Shown: positions 1 through 9,471, counted from the first letter of the stretch. The stretch is DNA of 35,270 bases from Pseudomonadota bacterium (GCA_023433775.1 JAEYTY010000101.1:1-35270), one strand, 5' to 3'. Made by a program: numbers and translations. Notes: generated by a model from the letters alone, not told the origin.

Positions 1-1
1 G

Positions 2-1798
<1,797 letters not shown>

Positions 1799-1801
1799 GC
1801 C

Positions 1802-2356
1802 ATGCGCATCGTTGCGGGCAAATTTCGCGGCAAGCAGCTCAATTCGCCGTCTGACGATAGCATTCGTCCGACGGCGGACCGGGTGCGCGAAAGCGTGTTC
1901 AACATTCTCGGCTCCCGCCTCGGCCCGGTGCTCGAGGGCAAGCGCGTGCTCGACCTTTTCGCCGGCACAGGTGCGCTCGGCCTCGAGGCCCTCTCGCGCG
2001 GCGCCGCCCATGTCACCTTTGTCGAAACCGGCGCCGAAGGCCGCGGGCTGATCCGCGATCATATCGAAGCCTTTGGCGTGGCCGGCATCAGCAAGCTGTT
2101 GCGCCGCGACGCGACCGCCCTCGGCACGCCGGGCAGCTTTGGCCAGTTCGATCTCGTCTTTCTCGATCCGCCCTATGGTCAGGGCCTGGGCGAAAAGGCG
2201 CTGACCGAATTGGCGGCCCATGGCTGGCTGGCCCCCGGCGCCACCTTGGTCTGGGAAGAATCGGCGGAAGCCGATGTCACCATGCCCGACGGCTTCGCCC
2301 TCGACGACACCCGCACCTATGGCGCCGCCGCCATCCGCTTCCTCACCTTGCAATAA
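1802..2356 (+). CDS. rsmD: 16S rRNA (guanine(966)-N(2))-methyltransferase RsmD
   Basis: A 184-aa SAM-dependent methyltransferase that modifies G966 of 16S rRNA in the small-subunit head. The N-terminus MRIVAGKFRGKQL is typical of the family. The SAM-binding motif I DLFAGTGALGLEALSRGA is at about residues 51-68, and the N-methyltransferase catalytic motif DPPYG is at residues 122-126. Length matches the family. It starts 3 bp after the pseudouridine synthase stop, which implies translational coupling in an rRNA-modification operon. Confidence 0.95.
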   Translation: MRIVAGKFRGKQLNSPSDDSIRPTADRVRESVFNILGSRLGPVLEGKRVLDLFAGTGALGLEALSRGAAHVTFVETGAEGRGLIRDHIEAFGVAGISKLLRRDATALGTPGSFGQFDLVFLDPPYGQGLGEKALTELAAHGWLAPGATLVWEESAEADVTMPDGFALDDTRTYGAAAIRFLTLQ

Positions 2357-2427
2357 TGTGAAGGTTCAAAGCCTGAACTTTCTCGCCCGGGCCCGAGTTT
2401 CCCTCCCGCAGACAGGAGGGCAGGGCG

Positions 2428-2805
2428 ATGGCGGACGAGATCAGGACAGGCGGTTGCCTCTGCGGCGCGGTGCGCTATGAGGTGCGGGGCGAGCCGTTCA
2501 AATCCGGGCTCTGCCACTGCGCCGATTGCCGCAAGGTCACCGGAACCGCATTCCTTGCCTATGCCGATTGGCGCCGCAACCAGTTCAGCTATACGGGCAA
2601 GGTCGAAACCTATCAGGGCCGCTCATTCTGCCCCGAATGCGGCTCGCGCCTCTTCAGCGTCGATGAGACAGGGGCCGAAATCTATCTCGGTTCACTGGAC
2701 GATGCGCCAAACGCCATCGCGCCGCAGGTCGAACTCTGGTGCAAGCGCCGCGAGCCCTGGCTGCCAACCATGCCGGGCATTGCCATGTATCCGGGCGACA
2801 TCTGA
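2428..2805 (+). CDS. GFA (CENP-V/GFA) domain zinc protein
   Basis: A 125-aa single-domain protein of the glutathione-dependent formaldehyde-activating enzyme (GFA) family. The zinc-binding Cys pattern is complete: CLCG near residue 9, CHCADC near residue 30, and CPECGSRL near residue 70. The start is supported by the Shine-Dalgarno AGGAGGG, 8 nt upstream of ATG. Most GFA paralogues have no proven substrate, so formaldehyde-glutathione activity should not be assumed. The gene ends 2 bp before the convergent zur stop. Confidence 0.85.
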   Translation: MADEIRTGGCLCGAVRYEVRGEPFKSGLCHCADCRKVTGTAFLAYADWRRNQFSYTGKVETYQGRSFCPECGSRLFSVDETGAEIYLGSLDDAPNAIAPQVELWCKRREPWLPTMPGIAMYPGDI

Positions 2806-2807
2806 GT

Positions 2808-3218
2808 TTACGCCGCGAGGCATTCCGCGCATTTGCCGCGGATTTCCATCGTTGTCCGCTCGACCTTGAAACCCTGCGCCGCCGCCCAGCCGCCCAGCCG
2901 CTCCTCGATCAGCGCATCGGCAAACTCGTCCACCTTGCCGCATTTTTCACAGATGGCGAAGGCGATCATCCCCTTGCGGTGGCAATGGGCATCGGCGCAG
3001 GCGACAAAGGCATTGAGCGATTCCAGCCGATGGGCGAGCCCGCGCTCCACCAGCTTGTCGAGCGCCCGGTAAACCTGCAGCGGCGCGCGCAGCCCCGCCT
3101 CGCGCAGCTTGTCGAGAATGTCATAGGCCGAGAGCGGGCCGGACGCATGGTTGAGCGTGCCCAGCACCAGTTCCTGGTTACGCGTCAGATCGGTCGGCAT
3201 GTCATGACTATGCGCCAT
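2808..3218 (-). CDS. zur: Zinc uptake regulator Zur (Fur family)
   Basis: A 136-aa Fur-family repressor. The winged-helix DNA-binding region spans about residues 10-75, with SAYDILDKLREAGLRAPLQVYRALDKL as the recognition part. The structural zinc site is made by C90xxC93 and C130xxC133, and the HCHRKG region (about 78-83) supplies metal-sensing ligands. Zur rather than Fur is inferred because its start overlaps the end of znuB by 11 bp and it lies in a zinc importer operon. It probably binds the GTTAT-N3-ATAAC sites between znuC and znuA when zinc is plentiful, which would also make it autoregulated. Confidence 0.92.
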   Translation of the reverse strand: MAHSHDMPTDLTRNQELVLGTLNHASGPLSAYDILDKLREAGLRAPLQVYRALDKLVERGLAHRLESLNAFVACADAHCHRKGMIAFAICEKCGKVDEFADALIEERLGGWAAAQGFKVERTTMEIRGKCAECLAA

Positions 3219-4026
3219 TGCGTTCTCTCCTGCCCAAAAGGCGTGTCGTGGGAACCGCCAGCGACACGAGGAAAATGATCAGCGCGGCCACCACGATGGA
3301 TGGGCCCGAAGCCGTGTCCCAGTTCCGCGAGCCGAATAGCCCGCCGGTGACCGAAATGGCACCAAGCACCGCCGCCACCAGCGCCATGATTTCCGGCGTG
3401 GCCGAAAGGCGCCGTGCCGTCGCTGCCGGAATGATCAGCAGCGAGGTGATCAGCAGCACGCCCACCAGCTTCATGGCAATGGCGATGACCGATGCCATGA
3501 GCAGCATCAAGATGATCCGGCTCACCTCGGGGCGCAGGCCCTCCGCCTCCGCCAGTTCAGGGCTGACCGTCGCTGCCAGCAGCGGCCGCCAGTTGAGCGC
3601 CAGAATGGCGAGAATGGCGACGCCGCCGCCATAAATGATTGCGATATCGGCGGTCGAAACAGCGAGAATATCGCCGAACAGGAACCCCATCAGGTCAATG
3701 CGCACCGTGGTGAGGAAGCCCACCAGCACCAGCCCCACGGCCAGCGTCGAATGGCTCAGAATGCCCAGCAGCGCATCGGTGGATAGCGTCGCCTGCTTCT
3801 GCAGCAGCAGCAATGCCCCCGCCACCAGCGCCGCCACGGCAAAGACGCCCAGCGTCATGTCGATCGACAGCAGCAGCGAAATGGCGACACCCAACAGCGC
3901 CGAATGCGCCATCGTGTCCCCAAAATAAGCCATGCGCCGCCAGACCACGAAACAGCCCAGCGGCCCGGTCACGGCAGCCAGCCCAATGCCGGCAATCAGC
4001 GCGCGCGAGAAGAAATCACCGAACAT
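3208..4026 (-). CDS. znuB: Zinc ABC transporter permease ZnuB
   Basis: A 272-aa inner-membrane permease of the ABC-3 family (ZnuB/TroC type) with about eight hydrophobic segments. The motif GDTMAHSALLGVA near the N-terminus and the LITSLLIIPAATAR segment are characteristic. I chose the ATG at 4026 (MFGDFFSRALIAG) because the family begins there; an in-frame start 39 bp upstream would add an unusual hydrophilic extension. The Shine-Dalgarno is weak at this ATG. The gene is preceded by a 209-bp spacer with repeat elements after znuC, and overlaps zur at its 3' end. Confidence 0.93.
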   Translation of the reverse strand: MFGDFFSRALIAGIGLAAVTGPLGCFVVWRRMAYFGDTMAHSALLGVAISLLLSIDMTLGVFAVAALVAGALLLLQKQATLSTDALLGILSHSTLAVGLVLVGFLTTVRIDLMGFLFGDILAVSTADIAIIYGGGVAILAILALNWRPLLAATVSPELAEAEGLRPEVSRIILMLLMASVIAIAMKLVGVLLITSLLIIPAATARRLSATPEIMALVAAVLGAISVTGGLFGSRNWDTASGPSIVVAALIIFLVSLAVPTTRLLGRRERNGA

Positions 4027-4073
4027 TTTTGTAACTTTCGAAATGCAGGCGATCACGGAGGACAAGATTTTTT

Positions 4074-4201
4074 CCCTCCCTCCCCCTTGAGGGGAGGGTA
4101 GCGCAGCTCGGCCCCTCGGGCCGTAGCGCAGCTGGGGTGGGGGTAGCTCTGTGATTCACCGAACGGCCCCCACCCTCAATCCCTCCCCTCAAGAGGGAGG
4201 G
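4074..4201. repeat. REP/BIME-like inverted pair of palindromic repeats
   Basis: The znuC-znuB spacer holds two G/C-run elements in head-to-head orientation. The left copy (4074-4098) reads CCCTCCCTCCCCC-TTGAGGGGAGGG. The right copy (4167-4201) contains its inverse, CCCTCCCCTCAAGAGGGAGGG preceded by CCCCCACCCTCAA. Between them lie TAGCGCAGCT repeats and a GGGGTGGGGG tract. Related sequences recur at 7513-7551 and inside cobN (11877-11910), so this is a dispersed family. In an operon spacer such structures often stabilise or terminate mRNA. Confidence 0.75.
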
Positions 4202-4235
4202 AAGCAAAGGAGCCGCCAATCCTGATCCAACCATC

Positions 4236-5027
4236 TCAATGCTCATGCCGATGCTCCGCATGGTCATGATGCTCCTCGCCCACCACGCAGCCATCCTCGT
4301 GATGCTCGTGATCATGATGATGCTCATAAATCGCCAGCGTCGAGGCGGCGCGCTCGCCAAACAGCCGCAGATATTCCGGGCTGCGCTTCACCGCGCTGGG
4401 CGTGCCCCGGCAGCAGATATGGCCATTGAGGCAGATGACCGTATCAGTCTCGGCCATCACCACATGGAGGTCATGGCTGATCATCAATATGCCGGCCTCG
4501 GTCGTGTCGCGAATCTGCCGGATCAGTTCGTAAAGCGCCACTTCGCCGGAAAAATCGACGCCCTGCACCGGCTCGTCCAGCACCAGCAGGTCTGGCTTGC
4601 GGATCATGGCGCGGGCAAACAGCACGCGCTGAAATTCGCCGCCTGACAGCTCCTGCACCGCGGCCTTGCGCAGATGTGCCGCGCCCACGGCGCTCAGCGC
4701 CGCATCAATTGCGGGCGATGAAAACTGCCCCGTCAGCGTCATCAGCCGTTCGACCGAAAGCGGCAGCGTCCAGTCAATGCTGAGCTTTTGTGGCACATAG
4801 CCGATGGTCAGCCCCGGCTTGCGCGTCACGCTGCCCATATCGGGCTTCAGCACGCCGGTGACCATCTTGGCCGTGGTCGATTTGCCCGAGCCATTCGGCC
4901 CGATCAGCGTCACGATCTCGCCGCGCGAAATCGTCAGGTCCACCCCTTCCACCAGCGTGCGCCCGCCCCGGCGGACTCCCGCATTGGCGAGGGTGATCAA
5001 TATATCCTTGGCTGTCATATCGAGCAT
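4236..5027 (-). CDS. znuC: Zinc ABC transporter ATP-binding protein ZnuC
   Basis: A 263-aa ATPase that powers zinc import with ZnuB and ZnuA. It has the Walker A motif GPNGSGKST, the ABC signature LSGGEFQRV and Walker B LLVLDEPVQGVD, then an ISHDLH switch histidine. The C-terminus is a histidine-rich tail (EHHHDHEHHEDG, then HHDHAEHRHEH), as in many ZnuC proteins, probably binding zinc in the cytoplasm. The start at 5027 (MLDMTAKDIL) is favoured by a GGAA element 8 nt upstream; ATG at 5018 is the alternative and lacks one. Longer upstream readings would run through the Zur-box region and are unlikely. Confidence 0.93.
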   Translation of the reverse strand: MLDMTAKDILITLANAGVRRGGRTLVEGVDLTISRGEIVTLIGPNGSGKSTTAKMVTGVLKPDMGSVTRKPGLTIGYVPQKLSIDWTLPLSVERLMTLTGQFSSPAIDAALSAVGAAHLRKAAVQELSGGEFQRVLFARAMIRKPDLLVLDEPVQGVDFSGEVALYELIRQIRDTTEAGILMISHDLHVVMAETDTVICLNGHICCRGTPSAVKRSPEYLRLFGERAASTLAIYEHHHDHEHHEDGCVVGEEHHDHAEHRHEH

Positions 5028-5105
5028 GAAGGCAATTCCGGAACAGGATGACGCGCTGGAAACGCGACGGAGAGAATTTCCACAGGCGCCCTTGACGGCA
5101 ATGAA

Positions 5106-5124
5106 TACGTTATAGCATAACACC
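5106..5124. promoter_or_regulatory. Candidate Zur box 1 (znuC/znuA divergent region)
   Basis: GTTATAGCATAAC at 5109-5121 is a perfect interrupted palindrome (GTTAT-N3-ATAAC). It matches the core of known alphaproteobacterial Zur boxes (TGTTATA-N-TATAACA type). It sits between the divergent znuC and znuA starts. Confidence 0.75.
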
Positions 5125-5130
5125 GCCGCA

Positions 5131-5152
5131 AGCGTAATAACATAACATTTCG
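5131..5152. promoter_or_regulatory. Candidate Zur box 2
   Basis: GTAATAACATAAC (5134-5146) followed by ATTTC repeats the GTTAT-N3-ATAAC pattern with one mismatch, exactly 25 bp after box 1. The ATAACATTTC half is a full match to the family half-site. Two tandem sites could give each divergent transcript its own operator. Confidence 0.65.
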
Positions 5153-5185
5153 CTTCCGCCCACGCCATTGCTACGAGGCCCGATG

Positions 5186-6166
5186 ATGAAGACCGCACTC
5201 CCGCTCGCCGCCCTGACCAGCCTTCTCCTCACTGGCGCGGCCATGGCAGCGCCCGAAGTCGTTGCCTCCACCAAGCCCATTCACTCCCTGGTTTCCGCCG
5301 TGATGGGCGATGTCGGCACGCCGGCGCTGATCGTCCGCGGCGCCGCCTCGCCCCACACCTATGCCCTGCGCCCCTCCGATGCGGCGGCGCTGGAAAGCGC
5401 CGACATTGTCTTCTGGACCGGCCATGGCATGGAGCTCTTCCTCGCCGCTGCGCTCGACAGCCTTTCGGGCGGGGCCCAGGTCGTCGAACTGGCCGAGGCC
5501 GAAGGCATCACTCTCCTGTCGGTACGCGAAGGCGGCGCTTTCGAAGCGCATTCGCATGGCGAGGAGGATCACGACCATGACCATGAAGAACACGAGCACG
5601 ATGACCATGCGCATGAGGACCATGCGCATGAAGAGCATGATCATGCCCATGGCGAAGGCGACATGCATTTCTGGCTCGATCCGGAAAATGCTAAGCTGAT
5701 GGTCAGCGCCATCGCCACGACCCTCTCAGACGCCGACCCGGACAACGCCGCCACCTATGCCGCCAATGCCGAGGCGGAACTCTCCCGGCTCGATGCGCTG
5801 GAAAGCGAACTGCAGGCGACGCTCGCTCCCATCGCCGGAAAGCCCTTCATCGTCTTCCACGATGCCTACCAATATTTCGAAGCCCGCTTCGGCCTCGAAG
5901 TTGCCGGCACCGTCACCGTCTCGCCCGAAGCCATGCCCGGCGCCGCCCGCATCGATGAGTTGCGCGCCAAAGTCGCCGAACTCGGCGCCACCTGCGTTTT
6001 CGCCGAACCCAATTTTGCCCCCGCCATCGTCAACACCATTGTCGAAGGCACGGAAGCCAGGGCCGGCACGCTCGACCCCGAAGGCGCCGCGCTGACCGAA
6101 GGCCCGAACCTCTACCCCGAATTGCTGCGCGGCCTCGCCACCGGCCTCGTCGAGTGTCTGAGCTAA
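5186..6166 (+). CDS. znuA: Zinc ABC transporter periplasmic binding protein ZnuA
   Basis: A 326-aa periplasmic cluster 9 (ZnuA) solute-binding protein. A Sec signal peptide (MKTALPLAALTSLLLTGAAMA) precedes the mature start APEVV. Zinc ligands expected for the family are visible: the His in SPHTYALRPSD, the His in GDMHFWLDP, the His in VFHDAYQYF, and an acidic residue near the C-terminus. Between the first and second lies a His/Asp/Glu-rich loop (about residues 125-160, HDHDHEEHEHDDHAHED and similar) of the type that recruits zinc. ATG at 5186 is 7 nt from GAGG; the ATG directly before it (5183) is only 4 nt away. It diverges from znuC across the Zur boxes. Confidence 0.94.
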   Translation: MKTALPLAALTSLLLTGAAMAAPEVVASTKPIHSLVSAVMGDVGTPALIVRGAASPHTYALRPSDAAALESADIVFWTGHGMELFLAAALDSLSGGAQVVELAEAEGITLLSVREGGAFEAHSHGEEDHDHDHEEHEHDDHAHEDHAHEEHDHAHGEGDMHFWLDPENAKLMVSAIATTLSDADPDNAATYAANAEAELSRLDALESELQATLAPIAGKPFIVFHDAYQYFEARFGLEVAGTVTVSPEAMPGAARIDELRAKVAELGATCVFAEPNFAPAIVNTIVEGTEARAGTLDPEGAALTEGPNLYPELLRGLATGLVECLS

Positions 6167-6217
6167 CAAGCTCGCGGCCCCTCGCGCGCTCAGCCCGCGA
6201 TAATTCCCTGAACGAAA

Positions 6218-6240
6218 TCAGCGCCCTTACCGGGCGCTGA
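6218..6240 (+). terminator. Stem-loop after znuA
   Basis: TCAGCGCCC-ttacc-GGGCGCTGA is a perfect 9-bp stem with a 5-nt loop, 51 bp after the znuA stop. No U-tract follows, so it is either a weak terminator or an mRNA 3'-end stabiliser that separates znuA from the downstream chaperone gene. Confidence 0.5.
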
Positions 6241-6273
6241 GCAATCCCGCACGCCCCAAATTCCGCCTCTATT

Positions 6274-6288
6274 CGTAACGTTCTAACA
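6274..6288. promoter_or_regulatory. Possible degenerate Zur box upstream of aztD-like gene
   Basis: CGTAACGTTCTAACA agrees with TGTTATA-N-TATAACA at 9 of 14 specified positions, mostly in the right half. It lies 16 bp before the TTG start of the zinc chaperone gene, an operator-like position. The match is imperfect, so confidence is modest. Confidence 0.4.
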
Positions 6289-6303
6289 TATCGGAGAACT
6301 ACA

Positions 6304-7491
6304 TTGAAAATCCGCTTCCTTCTGCCACTGCTCGCCGCCACAGCGCTCAACGCCCCGGCCTTTGCCGACGAAACCAGCGCCTGGCGCCTCTTCATCGGCG
6401 ATCACGCCGAAGCCAAAGTTTCGGCCATTGATCTCGAAACCGGCGACACCATCGGCACATTCCCGCTGGCCAGTCCGGCAACCCTCTACACCACCCATTC
6501 GGGCGAGGCGGTCTATGCCGTGCAGGGCGCCGGTAACCAGGTCTCGGCCATCAGCTCCGGCATCACCATTGATGACCACGGCGATCACGGCGATATCGAA
6601 ATCACCGATCCTGCATTGATCGACGCCGTCGTCCCGGGCGAGCGTCCAGTGCATTTCGTCGAACATGACGGCAAGATCGCCCTCTTCTTCGACGGCACCG
6701 GCACGACCAGCATTGTCGGTGAACATTCCTGGCTCGATGACGGCAATGTGGACCCGAAGATCATCGATAGCGGCTCCCCGCACCACGGTGTCGCCGTGCC
6801 ATGGGGCGATTACACGATCATCTCCGTGCCCAATGCCGAAGACCCCACCGCGCTTCCCATCGGCGTCAATGTCATCAACGCCGCCGGCGAGATCGTCGGC
6901 GAAACCCATGGCTGCGCCGACCTCCATGGCGAGGCCTCGTCGGGCAATATGCTGGCCATCGCCTGCGCCGAGGGCCTGCTCATCGTCACCGGTTCAGGCG
7001 AACCCAAAATCGAAAAGATCACCTATGCCGATCTCCCGGAAGGCAAATCCACCACGCTAATCGGCGGGCAGGGGATGCAATACTTCCTCGGCAATTACGG
7101 GGCCAACAAAGTCGTCATCATCGACCCCGCCGAGGCCAATCCCTATCGCCTCGTCGAGCTGCCCACCCGCCGCGTGCATTTCGTGACCGACCCGATCCGT
7201 CCCCGCTTCGCCTATATCTTCACCGAGGATGGCCAGCTGCGTCAGCTCGACGTCATCAAGGGCGAAATCGTCAATTCGCTCCAGGTCACCGCGCCCTATT
7301 CCATGGACGGCGAATGGAGCCTGCCGCGTCCCCGTCTGGCCGTTGCCGGTGACACCGTTGCCGTGACCGATCCACTGGAAGGCAAGGTGCATCTGGTCGA
7401 TGCCGAAAACCTCACCCTCAGCGACGAAATCACCGTCGAAGGCACCCCCTTCGCCATGGTCGCCGTCGGCGGCTCAGGCGTCGAACACTAG
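6304..7491 (+). CDS. aztD: AztD-type periplasmic zinc metallochaperone
   Basis: A 395-aa secreted protein beginning with a clear signal peptide (MKIRFLLPLLAATALNAPAFA). The repeated short beta-strand pattern fits a seven-bladed beta-propeller, as known for AztD, which hands zinc to a cluster 9 binding protein in the periplasm. Candidate metal-binding histidines are in DDHGDHGD (about residues 92-99), HHGVAVPWGDY, and THGCADLHGE. The start is TTG at 6304, with GGAG 8 nt upstream; no better start is available because the signal peptide begins here. Known aztD genes sit beside aztC; here the partner appears to be a His-loop ZnuA. A possible Zur site overlaps its promoter region. Confidence 0.8.
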   Translation: MKIRFLLPLLAATALNAPAFADETSAWRLFIGDHAEAKVSAIDLETGDTIGTFPLASPATLYTTHSGEAVYAVQGAGNQVSAISSGITIDDHGDHGDIEITDPALIDAVVPGERPVHFVEHDGKIALFFDGTGTTSIVGEHSWLDDGNVDPKIIDSGSPHHGVAVPWGDYTIISVPNAEDPTALPIGVNVINAAGEIVGETHGCADLHGEASSGNMLAIACAEGLLIVTGSGEPKIEKITYADLPEGKSTTLIGGQGMQYFLGNYGANKVVIIDPAEANPYRLVELPTRRVHFVTDPIRPRFAYIFTEDGQLRQLDVIKGEIVNSLQVTAPYSMDGEWSLPRPRLAVAGDTVAVTDPLEGKVHLVDAENLTLSDEITVEGTPFAMVAVGGSGVEH

Positions 7492-7512
7492 ACGCCAGGC
7501 AGATGGCTCCTG

Positions 7513-7551
7513 CCCTCCCTCCCCCTTATGGGGAGGGCAGGGGTGGGGGTC
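7513..7551. repeat. REP-like G/C-run palindromic element
   Basis: CCCTCCCTCCCCC-TTATGGGGAGGG followed by CAGGGGTGGGGGT is another copy of the element family seen in the znuC-znuB spacer. It fills the 82-bp gap between two convergent genes and may act as a bidirectional 3'-end structure. Confidence 0.7.
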
Positions 7552-7573
7552 CATAACTGGATCACAAATCAAC

Positions 7574-7930
7574 CTATTTCAGCGGACCCTTGAAAATAAA
7601 AAACGCGCCCAGCGCGATCAGGGCAAAGCCGATGCCGTGGTTCCAGGTGAGCTTTTCGCCCAGATAAAACACCGCGAACAGCACGAAGACCGAGAGGGAT
7701 ATGACCTCCTGGATGGTCTTGAGCTCCGCCCCGGAAAACACCGTATAGCCGATACGGTTCGCCGGCACCGCCAGCCAATATTCGAAAAACGCGATGCCCC
7801 AGCTGATGAGCACCACGGTCCACAGGGCCGTGCCGGGAAATTTCAGATGCCCATACCAGGCAAAGGTCATGAAAAGGTTGGACGCGATCAACAGCCCGAT
7901 AGGGGCAAGGGTGGCGAAATTGAAGCCCAA
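7574..7930 (-). CDS. DMT-like DUF486 small membrane protein
   Basis: A 118-aa integral membrane protein with four predicted hydrophobic segments. The segment NLFMTFAWYGHLK and the stretch IEYWLAVPANRIGY-like sequence (here FFEYWLAVPANRIGY) are diagnostic of the DUF486 family, related to drug/metabolite transporters. Substrate is unknown. The start is TTG at 7930 with GGAGGA 5-6 nt upstream. It probably forms a transcription unit with the DUF2164 gene upstream. Confidence 0.8.
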   Translation of the reverse strand: MGFNFATLAPIGLLIASNLFMTFAWYGHLKFPGTALWTVVLISWGIAFFEYWLAVPANRIGYTVFSGAELKTIQEVISLSVFVLFAVFYLGEKLTWNHGIGFALIALGAFFIFKGPLK

Positions 7931-8020
7931 GGCTTCCTCCAGAGCAAACCGGCCGATTGCCGACCGCGCTTTCTATCACCGCCACGGGCAAGAAAAAGCG
8001 GAAATCTGCGCAGGCCTGCC

Positions 8021-8275
8021 TCAGCGCAAATGCTTGGTCACCCGCTCAAGCGAAAAGATTTCGTCGCTGACATCGTCGATCTTTTTCCGCACCAGCGCCT
8101 GCGCATCATGCAGGCCCGCATTGTAAAAATAGGCCCCCATTTTCTCGGCAAAAAACTGCATCAGCATCTCCGCCGGAATGGCGCCGATGGACTGGTCCAG
8201 CTCCTCTCGGAAATAGTCCTGAATCTCGCCCACAATGGCCTTGGTCTCTTCGCGGTCAAACTTGATGGGTTTCAA
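8021..8275 (-). CDS. DUF2164 family small protein
   Basis: An 84-aa protein of the DUF2164 family, with the sequence KPIKFDREETKAIVGEIQDYF at the N-terminus and FYNAGLHDAQALVRKK in the middle. Function is not known; it looks soluble and mainly helical. The longer in-frame reading up to 8410 would overlap the divergent gene. The best start is the TTG at 8275, which has AAGAGG 9 nt upstream and coincides with the family's usual N-terminus. Confidence 0.75.
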   Translation of the reverse strand: MKPIKFDREETKAIVGEIQDYFREELDQSIGAIPAEMLMQFFAEKMGAYFYNAGLHDAQALVRKKIDDVSDEIFSLERVTKHLR

Positions 8276-8400
8276 ATCTATAGCCTCTTGGGAAAAGTGC
8301 GTACCGGCGTCGCCCTTCAGGCCCCGTTCATACGCTGAGTCGCCAATTGCCGGGCGTTGCGGCTTGATACAATATGCACGCGCCCGAGGAGAACCCAGCC

Positions 8401-9042
8401 ATGTCTGCACCCATTCCCCTGATCGCCCTCAGCCTTGCCCTTTTCGCCGCCCCCGCTTTCGGCAATGACGCCGCTTTCGAGCCCGTCATCTGCGAGGGCG
8501 TTTTCGGCCCCGAAAGCTCCGAGGCGCTGCTGATCGAAACCTATGGCGCGGACAATGTGGTGACCGGCATGGTGCCCGGCCCCGAAGGCATGGAATATCT
8601 TGCCAGCACTGTCTTTCCGGATGATCCGGAGCGGGTGATGGAATTTGCCTGGTTCGACGAGGAAAAGCGCGAATATCTCTCCAGTGTCGAGCTCTCGCCC
8701 AGCCAGATCACGCCGACCGGCCTGCGCCTCGGCCTCACCGTTGCCGAGGTGGAAGAGCTCAATGGCGCGCCATACAATATTGGCGGCTTCTGGTGGGACT
8801 ATGGTGGCGGCGCCTGGTTTGAGACGGGCAAGCTGGTCAATCCCGATGGGGGCTGCGGCGTCTGGATCCGCTTCGATACCGATATGGAAAATCCGGCCAA
8901 TGTCGATGTGACGCCGATTTCCGGCGAAGTCACCGTGCCCTCGTCCGAGCCTCTGCTGCACGAGCTCGATTTCCGGGTCAATCGCCTGAGCCTCGGCTAT
9001 CCCTGGCCCGAAGAGCTTCCACAGCCCGAATACGCCGATTGA
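8401..9042 (+). CDS. Secreted protein of unknown function
   Basis: A 213-aa protein with a signal peptide (MSAPIPLIALSLALFAAPAFG). I do not recognise a named domain. The mature part contains the hydrophobic/acidic pattern EALLIETYGADNV, a conserved-looking segment on use of 'GLRLGLTVAEVEELNG', and two Cys (near the N-terminus and in GGCGVWIRF) that could pair in the periplasm. The LGLTVAEVEELNG segment resembles repeats in other envelope proteins, where a small domain tests a threshold-like 'AEVEALNG' motif, but this is weak. ATG at 8401 has GGAG 10 nt upstream. A further in-frame ATG at 8374 would lengthen it by 9 residues before the signal peptide and is unlikely. Confidence 0.75.
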   Translation: MSAPIPLIALSLALFAAPAFGNDAAFEPVICEGVFGPESSEALLIETYGADNVVTGMVPGPEGMEYLASTVFPDDPERVMEFAWFDEEKREYLSSVELSPSQITPTGLRLGLTVAEVEELNGAPYNIGGFWWDYGGGAWFETGKLVNPDGGCGVWIRFDTDMENPANVDVTPISGEVTVPSSEPLLHELDFRVNRLSLGYPWPEELPQPEYAD

Positions 9043-9071
9043 CCCATCCCTGATCGGCGCGTAACACTGGA

Positions 9072-9314
9072 CGCCGGTTGGTTCCCCGCGCCCGTAGTGG
9101 CAAAGGGATCTAGAGTGACGCCCGTTGCCCGGCATCATGCAACAGGCGAAGCGAAGGAAAGGGAACACGGTGAGGCGTACCCATAAGGGACCGAATCCGT
9201 GGCTGCCCCCGCAACTGTAAGCGGCGAGTACGCTCGATCATGCCACTGACCCCAAAAGGGGATGGGAAGGCAGAGCGCTACAATGACCCGTGAGCCAGGA
9301 GACCTGCCAACCGC
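9072..9314 (+). ncRNA. Cobalamin (AdoCbl) riboswitch upstream of cbiM
   Basis: All core elements of the classical cobalamin riboswitch are present. The outer helix pairs CGGTTGG (9075-9081) with CCAACCG (9307-9313). The core AAAGGGAACACGGTG lies near 9158-9172. GGCTGCCCCCGCAACTGTAA is at 9201-9220. The B12 box AGCCAGGAGACCTGCC is at 9293-9308. It should turn down the cbiM-cobW-cobN-cobO operon when adenosylcobalamin is abundant. Confidence 0.95.
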
Positions 9315-9356
9315 AGACTGAACACTCAACTGTCGGTGGGACAGGCGGAGGGCATT

Positions 9357-9377
9357 ATGATCAAGCCATCAGGCTAA
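9357..9377 (+). CDS. Possible six-residue leader peptide between riboswitch and cbiM
   Basis: ATG at 9357 opens MIKPSG followed by TAA, with a strong GGAGGG Shine-Dalgarno (9347-9352) four bases upstream. It lies between the riboswitch aptamer and a small hairpin. It could be part of the expression platform or a chance ORF. Confidence 0.3.
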   Translation: MIKPSG

Positions 9378-9385
9378 GTCCGATT

Positions 9386-9399
9386 GGACCAATGGGTCC
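9386..9399 (+). terminator. Possible hairpin in the cbiM leader
   Basis: GGACC-AATG-GGTCC is a 5-bp stem followed by CTTTC, about 70 bp before cbiM. It could be the terminator or stabilising stem of the riboswitch expression platform; the U-run is poor. Confidence 0.3.
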
Positions 9400-9471
9400 C
9401 TTTCACGTCCCGCGCCCGCATCGCGCGCCGGATGTTTGCGCTCTTTCCCCATTTCCCAATTGGACACGACA

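Noticed and set aside
8276..8410. N-terminal extension of the DUF2164 protein
   Set aside because: The extra residues are not family-like and overlap the divergent gene; a TTG with AAGAGG in the correct place explains the start better.
8317..9168. 283-codon minus-strand frame opposite the secreted protein gene
   Set aside because: Antisense shadow; the plus-strand frame has a signal peptide and a good ribosome site.
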